64,000 nucleotides of DNA, taken from positions 62,001 to 126,000 of the forward strand of contig PDHQ01000022.1 in the NCBI GenBank assembly GCA_003339415.1, in the 5' to 3' direction. The first letter of the stretch is position 1. Every line of letters begins with the position of its first letter. The notes beneath the pieces are model-generated. The model saw only the letters and a list, made by a program, of their open reading frames with translations. It was not told the origin of the DNA and ran no database searches. Below are positions 1 through 9,634 of the stretch, piece by piece. Origin of the DNA: Ophiocordyceps camponoti-saundersi (nom. inval.). Its lineage: Eukaryota > Ascomycota > Sordariomycetes > Hypocreales > Ophiocordycipitaceae. The translations under genes were made by a program, and so were the position numbers.

Positions 1-1068
1 AAGCTTGACCCTCGTGTGGACTCTGACCTTGACGGAAGCCGAACTCTCGGTTCAAACACCCATGGCACAACCACTGGCACGGGCATGACCGGCCACCACA
101 ACACCACCCACGGTACGGGAGCTGCGACTTCAGGGTATCATGGTGGAATTCACGACACCACTCACTCCTCAACCACCGGCACTGGCAACACTGGCCTTGG
201 TACGTCTACGCTGGGACATGATCACAGCCACAGCACTCATGCCCGGGATACATCAGGTGTCGGTCCCGGAGCTGCCGCCGCCGCAGCCACTGCTGCCACT
301 AAAAATCACCCCGGCCACGATGTGACGGGCGTTCACAGTGATAGCAGCAACCGGGGATTCGATGGTCCAGCTTCTCGCACCGATGGTCCTCACAGCTCTA
401 ACATCGCCAACAAGATGGATCCGCGCGTCGATAGCGACCGCGACCACAGCAAGAATCTCGGAGCAAACCCTCATGGTACTGCCACCACTGGCGATAGCAC
501 GCACACTACTACGCACAACCCGACTACGACGAGCGGACTGGGCAGCACTACGGGAGCTACAGGCACTCACCGAGCCCATGAGGGTACCACTTCGCACAGT
601 GCCAGTGGATTGGGCAGCACTACAGGCTCGAGTACTCATCGGGTCCCCGAAGGGACCGCCGGCCCTCATAGCAGCCGCCTGGCCAACGCTGCCGACCCTC
701 GTGTCGACTCTGATCTGGACTCTAGCAAGAGAATCGGCGATACTACTACGACTGGAACTCACACTGGCACTCACACTGGCACTCACACGGGAACTCACAC
801 CGGAGCTCACACCGGGGCTCACACGGGAACTCACAGCGGAAGTCACGGCACGCACACCGGCCACAAAGCCGGCGACTCTCACCTCGGTCACTCAACCTCC
901 GGCGTTACGGGCACCACCGCCACCACCGGTGTCCACTCGTCCGGCCCAGCCCCCAACACTGCCGGTCCTCACAGCAAAGATATTTTGAACAAGCTGGATC
1001 CGCGAGTTGATTCTGATCTTGATGGTAGCAAGACTGTTGGTGGGAACAAGACTTTCGATCGATCATGA
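1..1068 (+). CDS. PRVDSD-repeat, His/Thr/Gly-rich protein, 3' part (5' end outside window)
   Basis: The frame is open from base 1 (K-L-D-P-R-V-D-S-D) with no start codon, so the gene begins upstream and only the last 355 codons are seen. A motif of the form DPRVDSD-x-D-x-S-(K/R) occurs four times: at the left edge, near nt 415-455, near nt 695-730 and at the C-terminus near nt 995-1035. Three copies are preceded by a PHS-x(4-5)-N segment. Between them lies low-complexity sequence rich in Thr, Gly, His and Ser, including a run of THTG units. No membrane segment or enzyme motif is visible. I recall similar PHSSN..DPRVDSD proteins in hypocrealean fungi under names such as 'cell surface protein', but the function is not established and I infer none. 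Stop TGA at 1066-1068. Confidence 0.8.
   Translation, partial: KLDPRVDSDLDGSRTLGSNTHGTTTGTGMTGHHNTTHGTGAATSGYHGGIHDTTHSSTTGTGNTGLGTSTLGHDHSHSTHARDTSGVGPGAAAAAATAATKNHPGHDVTGVHSDSSNRGFDGPASRTDGPHSSNIANKMDPRVDSDRDHSKNLGANPHGTATTGDSTHTTTHNPTTTSGLGSTTGATGTHRAHEGTTSHSASGLGSTTGSSTHRVPEGTAGPHSSRLANAADPRVDSDLDSSKRIGDTTTTGTHTGTHTGTHTGTHTGAHTGAHTGTHSGSHGTHTGHKAGDSHLGHSTSGVTGTTATTGVHSSGPAPNTAGPHSKDILNKLDPRVDSDLDGSKTVGGNKTFDRS
753..840 (+). repeat. 12-bp coding minisatellite (Thr-His-Thr-Gly/Ala units)
   Basis: About seven tandem copies of a 12-bp unit of the form ACTCACAC(T/C/G)GG(C/A), encoding T-H-T-G with some T-H-T-G-A variants. The units differ mainly at third codon positions, which suggests the peptide repeat is kept by selection rather than being a very recent expansion. 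Confidence 0.85.
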
Positions 1069-2290
1069 TTTAACGATAGGTTGACAAGAGAGGCGAGTTG
1101 CAGAGATGATGATTTCACGTCCTTTTGATAGTTAGTTTCGCGAGTTTAGTTTTCACGTTAATGATATGGTTATTGATTCCCGCGAAATACGAAACAAAGT
1201 TGACTCGAAACTGTAAGACGGCATTTGTAATGTGTCGGTCAATGTCTTGCCTGTAGTTTATACACTTATTGACGTCGAAACTTTGTTTCTGCATCCGTAG
1301 GGTTAAACAACTCAGAGTTGCGGCCCTTGAACGAGTGTCATTTGCCACGATACATTCAACTTCATGAGGAAAATATATACCAGTAAGGGTTCTTTCGAGA
1401 ATTTTCGTCGAATGAATTATCACCTACAATAAAGTAGGTAAGAACTTCCCGTCCTTATATATAGAAATTGCATTACTCTATGTTAATTATTTTCGATATT
1501 ATCCCATGAGTCGATGTCATAGACTATTACTTTAAAAGCGGACTATAAATCCGGCTATTAACTCTGCGTAACGTTACAGTCCCCAGTAAAGTTCATGATG
1601 CTCTTACAACATGCGTAGGTATGTATTGTATGTATGAGAGTACATGTATGTATAGCGGCTGGCAAGTATCAAGGCAGTTAGTTATAAGTTATCAAGACTC
1701 CCGAATGAACTCCTGCATGTTATATTTAGTCTCCGTCATAATACGGCGTCATATGTCCACGAGAATAGGCAAAAACGGCTTTTCTGCCATAATAATATTA
1801 CCATCTTGTCCGTTTCGGACCTGTTAAACTTGAGCCTGACTTGAGGGTTCCCCACCGAGGAATGGCAACGGCATGAGGGAGTGACGCAATGATTACCTCC
1901 AAAGACCAGTAAGTCGGACAGCAAATCTTTTGAGTCCCGTGTTTATAAGCAGGGGGGAAAAGCTGTTATTGTTATCAGGCCATACTATAGGGCCTACTGT
2001 CTTTTTTTGGGTCTCCTCTTTCCACTCTCTTCATGTCTATTTTCCTTTAAAGTGGTATATAAAGAGTTTAGCTCGCGGAGAGTTTCAGGAAATCGGATTC
2101 CCTTTGCTCTCCGGTCCTTCCAGAACATTACCTTCATTCGGACAGACACGTTTTCTTTGTTCCCTCCAGAAGCGGTCAACTTGATTCACGTTTCTTTCCT
2201 TTATAAATAGAGACCATCTCTTTTCCAGGGTAGAACCATTCCTTCACCGTCTTATTACACATTGGATCCAACTCTTTACACACCAGAATC
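1069..2290. other. AT-richer intergenic region
   Basis: No convincing gene. The base composition from about 1080 to 2050 is visibly more AT-rich than the flanking coding sequence, and only short unsupported ORFs occur. It separates the repeat-protein gene from the enterotoxin-like gene. A decayed (for example RIP-mutated) element is possible, but I see no terminal repeats or coding remnant. Confidence 0.5.
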
Positions 2291-3241
2291 ATGTTGTACC
2301 GCTTACCTTTGGGCCTTCTCGCTCTTCTATGGCCGGAATCATGGAACGATGATGAAAATGAAATTCTTGAAAATGCACTTCTCGAGAACAGAGCGGCCAA
2401 CATTCCGAAGTATTGCTTTCGTGTGGACTGGAGATCGCCAGTGGAAGTCATCGCAAACGGTGGCTTCCGTCCTGGTCTGACTCGAGAAGGCTATGGGAAC
2501 GAAGAAGCATATAGCATCGATCGTCACAATGAACTGTCCTCTGATAGCTCCTCGTCGGCATATGTGTCGATGACGACGGAAGCTGGCGTTGCGCTGCGAC
2601 TCGCTGCACCGGGAGATCATATTTATCGCATCGTCTGCCCTCCAACCTCGGTGAATGTGAATCTCGCGCTTGGGGGTGCGTCTCGGCTTCCCTGGCAGCA
2701 CGAATGGGCGGCTCTGGGAGGGATCCCTAGCCGGTTCATCGTAAGCTGGTTGGATTTCCAGGACGATTTGCGGACTCCTGAGTATGAGAATCACCCGTGG
2801 AGGCATGTCAAGAAGCTCAACCGAGTGTATGAAGAAAGATATAGCAGTCTCTTCACTCCAAACACCAACTTTGACGAGAAGACGATGGGGGTTCAGACGC
2901 GATTTGACGAATCTCTTCATAAAGCCTTCGGATGGGGGCTAGCTGGCTTCTTACCGTCGTCGAAAAAGGCGCCCTACATCAATAGGTTCCCGTGGAAACA
3001 CATACAGGGCTTCTTTCTCAAGGACGTAGCTCGTCGCTTCATGGATCATTACGGCGGCCCCGTCGGTTGGACCAAGGGACAGGATTTTCCCTTGTTCGAG
3101 CCTCCGACGTGCGCGCCAGGCGACTTGCGGGAGACTTGTTGGACCAAGGCTCACCTTGGAGAGGAAAATGCTGTCGGAGAGCGGGAAGTTCAAATTCAGA
3201 AGCTTGGTGAAGAGCCTTTGAATGATCTGAATCAAGTGTGA
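2291..3241 (+). CDS. Secreted heat-labile-enterotoxin A-like ADP-ribosyltransferase
   Basis: Intronless, 316 aa. A hydrophobic N-terminus (about residues 1-17) looks like a signal peptide. The catalytic domain shows the Arg-Ser-Glu signature of the enterotoxin/pertussis-type mono-ADP-ribosyltransferases: FRVDWRSP (Arg44), then GGFRPG, a YVSMT strand (91-95, in place of the usual STS) and QHEWAALGGIP (catalytic Glu138). In bacterial LT the last motif has Glu two residues before the catalytic Glu; here that position is Gln136. Family knowledge: Enterotoxin_a proteins transfer ADP-ribose from NAD+ to target arginines, and copies are expanded in entomopathogenic hypocrealean fungi. No B-subunit gene is next to it. 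The start is the ATG at 2291, which gives the signal peptide. Targets and activity are unknown. The ORF is intact. Confidence 0.85.
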   Translation: MLYRLPLGLLALLWPESWNDDENEILENALLENRAANIPKYCFRVDWRSPVEVIANGGFRPGLTREGYGNEEAYSIDRHNELSSDSSSSAYVSMTTEAGVALRLAAPGDHIYRIVCPPTSVNVNLALGGASRLPWQHEWAALGGIPSRFIVSWLDFQDDLRTPEYENHPWRHVKKLNRVYEERYSSLFTPNTNFDEKTMGVQTRFDESLHKAFGWGLAGFLPSSKKAPYINRFPWKHIQGFFLKDVARRFMDHYGGPVGWTKGQDFPLFEPPTCAPGDLRETCWTKAHLGEENAVGEREVQIQKLGEEPLNDLNQV

Positions 3242-3556
3242 AATGAAGAGTCGGGACAGGTTTCGGGATGGCTCATGTCAGGGTTGTTGATTGTGGAAGA
3301 ATAGTCAAGCTTGGCGGTGGTTGCTGATGTTGGGGCATTGGGTTAAGACGCCACGGTTGTTTCCCTTTGTCTCGAAATGGTAACTTGACGAATTAGATTC
3401 AACTCCTTGCAGATGATGAGTGATACAGAGTTGTGGCGAGACATGATGGCATGTGATATATAGTAGTAGGTAGTCTTGGGTAGCGACTTGCGTCATGCGG
3501 GGTTTATAGAGAAGACATAGACCATCACCATCAACAGAGCTGCACAAGTCAAAGCA

Positions 3557-4465
3557 ATGGCTGGAGCAGAGTAGGCCAACCGTGATCAGCTCTGACGTAA
3601 AAAACTCTCACTAACGGGAAACATGCAGCTTATACGAGTTGGCGACCTTTCTAACGGCCAACGGGCCTCACAAGGTGCTTCCGACCTCCCGGCGCTTGCG
3701 GGTGGTGTTCAACCGAGTGGTCATCGTCGACACGACCAGCGCCGTCTTCGTCTGGGAGCACGACAAATATCCTCAGTACTATGTCCCGGCGACGGCGCTT
3801 GTCAGCTGCGCAGTTCGGGACAAGAGGCTCGTCGAGAATAAGAAGGCGGCCGTCGTCGAGCTCACCGTAGGCGGCCCTGGCAGTGATGAGGTTACGACTG
3901 ATCGCGTGCTGCGCTTCGCAAATGACCCGGGCTTAGGCCCTTTGACGAATCTGGCGAGGCTCGAGTTTGGTGCCATGGGTAATACTTTTCGACGCGTTTG
4001 CTCGTCCTTATCTACCGCGCTGACGACGATGGTGGTGCAGATCAGTGGTTGGAGGAAGATGTGCCCATTTATGTCCATCCCAAAGACCCCTTCAAGCGCA
4101 TCGATGTGCTCCCTTCGTCCCGCGAGATCCAAGTCAAGATCGGAGACGATACGGTAGCCAAGGCTTCGTCTTCGGTTCATCTACTGGAAACCGGCCTGCC
4201 GACCCGGTATTACATCTCGCCCGGGGCCGTCGACCCAGGTCTCCTGCGCAAGAGCTCGTTGACGACAAAGTGTCCGTACAAGGGAGAGGCCGAGTACTGG
4301 CATGTGGTAACTGGTGGAAAGACGGTGGAAAACATCGTCTGGCAGTATCGGATCCCCACGCTCGAGAGCTCTGGCATCGCGGGCTTGTTGTGCTTTTATA
4401 ACGAGAAGGTTGATGTCTATCTTGATGGGGTGCTGCAGGAGAGGCCTAAGACGCACTTTGCTTGA
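3557..4465 (+). CDS. DUF427 family protein with two DUF427 domains
   Basis: Three exons: 3557-3570, 3629-3978 and 4041-4465; the introns (58 and 62 bp) have GTAGGC..CTAAC..CAG and GTAATA..GCAG borders. The protein is 262 aa. The first DUF427 unit includes VLPTSRRLRVVFNRVVIVDT and the following WEHDKYPQYYVP strand. The second includes the EIQVKIGDDTVAKA strand and PTRYYISP, followed by CPYKGEAEYWHV. The linker VPIYVHPKDPFKRIDVLPSS is characteristic of the fungal two-domain form. The 14-nt first exon is inferred because it restores frame and yields MAGADLYELATFL. DUF427 is a small beta-rich domain of unknown biochemical role; no reaction can be assigned. Confidence 0.85.
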
Positions 4466-5306
4466 GTAAGATGGTGAGATGAGGTTCCAATATTTGCGTC
4501 TATACGGATAGATGGAGACCGTTTTATTGTCTTTGCGGATGCAGCTGGAACATGACTGGTGGTGGTGGTGGCGCATTCTCCTATGCAGAGCTGACGTGAA
4601 TAGCACGTCGTACAGGCAAGGGGTGCATGATGACGATGCAGGGGATTTGCACTGCTTTCACCACAGGCAGAGACTCGTCGAAGCATGACGGCCCAAGATG
4701 AGCGTACATGTATCCGTATGTAGGGATGTGTTCGTGTATACAAGGGGCAGCTGTAGTGAGACTTGAAGGCCAAGACGACGAGAGCTGAGTCGACGAGAGA
4801 GTACTAAGGTGTGCACTTCGTATATATGTATGAAGAGTAATATCCGTTACTGCCACGTAGGAACAGGGTCGAGGCCTCATTATCATCATCATTATATCAT
4901 CTTCATCTTCAAAGCCAGTGAGAAAGAGAGAGAGGGAGGGAGGGAGAAACACAGCGGACATCCCCCCCCCGGGCGTGCTGCTATTGACGTGATGCTATTA
5001 ATAGAGACATCGCTGATAGTGAGAAACCCCGAGCTTCCTCTGCAATCACTAGCAGCAGCAAGTATCGCCTCATCTCCCTCCTCCCATCTCGGCCCCAGCG
5101 GCCCGTCCCAGCGCTCTCCAGGCGGGGCGGGACCCTGGAAAACCCCGGGCCTAGCCTCCCGAACAGGCAGGCAGTAGCGCCAACTGAGACCCGACGTCGG
5201 TCGCCCATCGTCAAGCCTCGTCTTCGGATAAAAGAAGCATCACCGTCTTCATCGTTGTCCTTCATCATGGCTTCCTCATCTGCAGTCTCTCTTCCCGCTG
5301 CTCGCC
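4466..5306. other. Intergenic region and likely promoter of the WSC gene
   Basis: No supported gene. It contains a purine-rich (AGAG/GAGG)n stretch at about 4920-4950, a run of ten C/G-flanked cytosines near 4964-4973 and a pyrimidine-rich stretch upstream of the next start. An ATG at 5267, out of frame with the WSC protein, could act as a short upstream ORF on that transcript. Confidence 0.5.
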
Positions 5307-8300
5307 ATGAAGCTTCTCATACTGTCGGGCCTCATCGGCTTCGTCTGCGCCCTAGCTTCGACAGACACCATCACCTGGGGCGGCGATGACTCCCGAGCCG
5401 GATACCAGACGTACTCGCTTCCGCCTCCGCCTCCGCTATCCTGCTTCCGCTGATGCTTGGCTTCAGAAACCACAAGATGGACCCGGCCGTGGTCGCCAGT
5501 CCTCAGTTTGGTCAGCTCTTCGGCACTCTCCTGCCGGGCTCCTATGCTGGCCAGCCTGAGCAGATCTTCTCGCAGCCCCTCGTTTACACCCCTTCTGCGG
5601 GAAGCCGCCAGTTTGTCTACGTCGCTACGACGCTGAACAACGTCTATAAGCTGGATGCCAAGACTGGCGCCATTCTTGCCTCGCGGAATCTTCATCTGCC
5701 TTTCCTCACTGCTGACCTCGATGGCTGTGTCGACATCAACCCGGCCATTGGAGTCACCTCCACCGGCACCATCGATCCGACCACCGACACGCTCTATCTC
5801 ACATCAAAGACGTACGTCGACCAAACCGCCGGCGATAGACCACAGGGTCGCCCCGCTGGTCGCTATTATGTTCACGCGCTCGATGTCAACGATCTGACGG
5901 AGCGTCCCAACTTCCCCGTCAACCTCCAAGGTATCCTGGCCCGAAATAACCCGTCTCGCATGTTCACCGGCGGCATCCACCTCCAACGGCCCGCTCTGCT
6001 GCTAGCTGGTCAATACCTCTATGCCGGCTTTGCCTCTCACTGCGTACAGTACAACTTCACCGGCTGGATTATCGGCTTGGACAAGTCCACCGGCTCCATC
6101 GTGGAGCGCTGGTCCACCGAAGGCACCGGCGTGCCGGACACTATAAGGGGTGGCGGTATCTGGATGTCCGGTGGCGGCCTTTCCTATGACGGCGCCGGCT
6201 CCATCTTTCTCGCCACCGGCAACGGCTACGCCAGCCAGGTCAGCACGATTCCCGTCAGGGGCTACAACCCGCCCACCTCCCTGGAAGAGGCCGCGCTGCA
6301 TATGACTATAAACGCAAACGGTAGCTTGAACCTGGTCGACTTCTTCATGCCCTGGGAAAAGCAGGCCATGGACGGCGCTGATAAAGACCTTGGCACCAGC
6401 CCGCTCGAGATACTACCCGCCGACTTTGCCTGTGGAGATATCAAACGTATCGGTGTCGTCACTGCAAAGACCGGTAAGACGTACTGGCTGAACCTCGACA
6501 ATCTGGGCGGCTATAGGAACGGAAAAGACGGCTTGGACGACATCATTCAGTCTTACCAGAACGAAAACTCGGTTTACAGCGGTGCTGGAGTCTATCCGCT
6601 CGAGGGGGGCTATGTTTACATCAACGTCATTCAGTATCCGACCGCTGTCTTCAAGTTTTCCTGCAATAGCGGCATCCCTGCCTTTACAAAGGTCGCCGTC
6701 TCGCCGACTTCGAACGCCTACATCCTCGGAGTCGGTCACGGAACCGTCACCTCGATGGAAAACGAGCCCGGAACGGCCCTCTTATGGATCACCGACGTGC
6801 AGGGAGCGGGTGTCCGCGTCTACAACGCCGTGCCCAGGGATGGGAACCTCGTTAGCGTCAACTCATTCAACGTGCCCGGCATCACCAAGTTTTCCCGTGC
6901 CGTCTTTGGGGATGCCATCATGTATGTCGGTACTACGACGGGTTACATCTATGGCTTTGGTTCCCCGGTAAACTCCCCCCTGAACTGTACTTCGCCGCTG
7001 GACCTTGGAACCGTCGATCTCCAGAGCATTAGCGACGCCAAGCCCATGGTTTGCCGGGCCGTTGTCGACCTTGTAGTCACAGGCCTCGGGTTGGCCGACG
7101 GCAGGAATTTTGCCCTCTCTGACTCGCCTTTGCTACCTTTGCAGCTGTCACAAGGGCAATCGTTTGCCGTAAACGCCAAGTTCAAGCCCGTGTCCGTGGG
7201 CCTCCTCTCGGTCGACATCGTCGTCAACACGACCAACGGTGTGACTGGTTTCAGCACAAACACTCATGCGCGGCTGGTTGGCACCGGCCGCAGCGCAGGC
7301 CCTCTCCTGGCACTCAGCCCAAATACCCTTTCGTTCCCCGGCGTTGTCACGGGGCAGGATCCCAGCGGCGTTTCCGAGACCTTGGTCGTTGCGAATAGGG
7401 GCGACGCTCCTCTCACCATCGAATCGATATCGTACTCTGCCGACAACTCTTCTTCACCTCAACCCTACGATGGCCAAGGTAACCTTGAGGTCGGACGATT
7501 TACGCTTCGACAGATACCAAAGACGGTCGTCGCCAACGCTGGAAGCGCCATCAGCGTCTTCTTCAACTCGTCTGCCAGCGGTACCTTTTCGGCCTCGGTC
7601 AAGTTCATCACCGACGGCGGTAACGGTACTGTCACCATCTACGCGTCGTCCGGACCGGCACCGATTGCCCTCCTCGAATTTCAGACGGCCGACGGCCTTG
7701 GCTGGGTTCAATATGTACCTGGGTCCCCATTCAGCTTCGGCAACGTAACCGAAAATACGTCGAGATCTCTCAAATTTCGTATCACAAATGCCGCTCCGGC
7801 CGGCGGCGTGAAGCTATCTCTGACAGTATCGAAGCCCCCCTTCGGCGTCAGCGGCCTCGTCAAGGCCGTCAACCAGGTCGACCTGGCCGAGGGCACCTCT
7901 CTGGCGCCGGGCCAAAACGCAACCGCCGTGTTGACATGTGCGGCGCCCAAATCACAGTGGAACGTCGACTCTTACAACGGCACCTCGCAATGGACGTTGA
8001 ACACGAACGACGCCAAGCTCGGCAAGCAATTCGTCCAGTTCGCCTGCAACGCCGTCGCAGAGCAAGCTCCGCCCCTGCTGTCGAGTGGGAAGGGCCGGTA
8101 TCGCTACGTCGGCTGCTTCAAAGACAACACGCCCGAGCGCCAGCTTCCGGACCAGGTCATCGCTGACGATGGTCTCACTAATGCCATGTGCATCGCGGCG
8201 TGTGCCAAGAGCAACTACGTCTTCTGCGGAACCGAATACCTGCGCGAGTGCTGGGCCGGAAACCGGATTCCCTTGCAGAAGACAGACGAGGAAAACTGTA

Positions 8301-9406
8301 ACTACAACTGCGCCGGGGCGATCAACCAGATATGTGGCGGCAATGGCGTCAATGACGGGGCCGGAGGGGCGTATATATCGCTCTTTGCCGACTCGCTACG
8401 CTGGGACGGCAACTTGACGAGGCCGCCTCCGACGGGGCCCGTCGTCAACCCAGGAGTGGCGGGCTTCGTCAGCTTGGGCTGTTACACCGAAGGGAATCCG
8501 GGTCGGGCGTTGCCGAATGGTGTCAATACGGATAAGAGAACGGTTGCGGCTTGCGTTAGTGGCTGTAAGGCGGCGACTTTCTCCATGGCTGGCGTGGAAT
8601 ATGGAGGCGAGGTGAGGAACAGATGAGGCCTATAGCTCCTTTCTCCTTGCCGACGACAAAATGTGCTGACAACTGCAGTGTTGGTGCGGCAACGCGTTGG
8701 GAATCGGCTCGGTGTCTGCCCCTGCTGCAGATTGTAGCATGACTTGTAACGGTGAGAACTTGGCTGTGGATTTGCGGAAGCGATATGGGCGCTGATGTGA
8801 AGTTCGTCAGATAACTCGACCGAGTATTGCGGTGGGCCTTCGAGGCTCAATGTCTACAGGCTTGGAACCCCATCTTCGAGCTCATCCTCCCTGAGCAGCT
8901 CTTCATCATTGTCATCGTCGAGCTCGTCGTCGGCGATCAGCTCTTCCTCGACAAGCTCTTCTCTCTCGTCAACCGGCACAAGCCCGGCCTCGAGCACAGT
9001 CGGCACGTCATCCTCAGCCGTAACCTTGCCAGCATCCACGACAGCAAGCAGCTCTTCCGCGCCGACGCCAACCGGACCGGCCGCCAAGACGGCGGTAGGA
9101 CGGTACCGCTTTCAGGGATGTTGGACGGAAGCGACCAATGGTCGAGCCCTGAGCGGAAACTCATACGCCGACGATAAGATGACGCTCGAGTCGTGCGCCA
9201 AGTTCTGTAACGGATTCAAATATTTTGCCACCGAGTATGGGCGAGAATGCTACTGTGGTGACAGCTTACGGGAAGGAAGTGTGGTGGCTGAGAATCAGAG
9301 GGATTGTTCCTTTCCATGTTCCGGGGATGCTTCTGAGTTTTGTGGCGCGGGTATTAGGCTTCAGCTTTATATGGCGGTTAGCGAAGCGTCGTCGACGGTT
9401 TTTTGA
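5307..9406 (+). CDS. Secreted multidomain protein: PQQ-like propeller, ASH-like modules, three WSC domains
   Basis: Four exons: 5307-5410, 5467-8611, 8679-8751 and 8811-9406; 1305 aa. A signal peptide (MKLLILSGLIGFVCALAS) leads into ITWGGDDSRAGYQT. Residues about 35-520 look like a quinoprotein-type beta-propeller (VYKLDAKTGA, IIGLDKSTGS, TYWLNLDNLG). Residues about 600-850 carry repeats like ASPM/SPD2/Hydin or choice-of-anchor modules (LSPNTLSFPGVVTGQ). WSC domains follow at about 911-1008, 1034-1110 (interrupted by introns 2 and 3) and 1203-1295, with a Ser-rich linker before the last. WSC domains bind glucans or serve as stress-sensor ectodomains; here no membrane segment follows, so a secreted or wall-bound role is inferred. 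No catalytic residues were identified in the propeller. The start at 5307 is preferred over 5267 because it gives the signal peptide. Confidence 0.9.
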
Positions 9407-9634
9407 GTGGTACGACTCCTTTTCAGGGATCGAAGGATTAGGAGGAGTCTATCGTCCGCGTAGCAAGTTCTCCATTGGATGTCCCTCGTTAAGGGCTTGG
9501 ACGACTTTTGCATGCAAGTTTCCAGAGTGACTGGCTTGCATGGAACCAAACCAGGGAAACAGCTGTATGTATTTATGAGCTTCACACATTACTGGCTTCC
9601 ATCCACGCCACAGCTCGTCAAATGACGACATCAC

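Noticed and set aside
253..891. A 212-codon minus-strand frame inside the first gene
   Set aside because: It mirrors the THTG repeats of the plus-strand protein, giving Val/Ser repeats; the plus-strand modules are conserved and explain the open frame.
1621..1827. A 68-codon ORF in the AT-rich block
   Set aside because: It arises from TATG-type repeats (MYCMYESTCMYS) and has no supporting signal.
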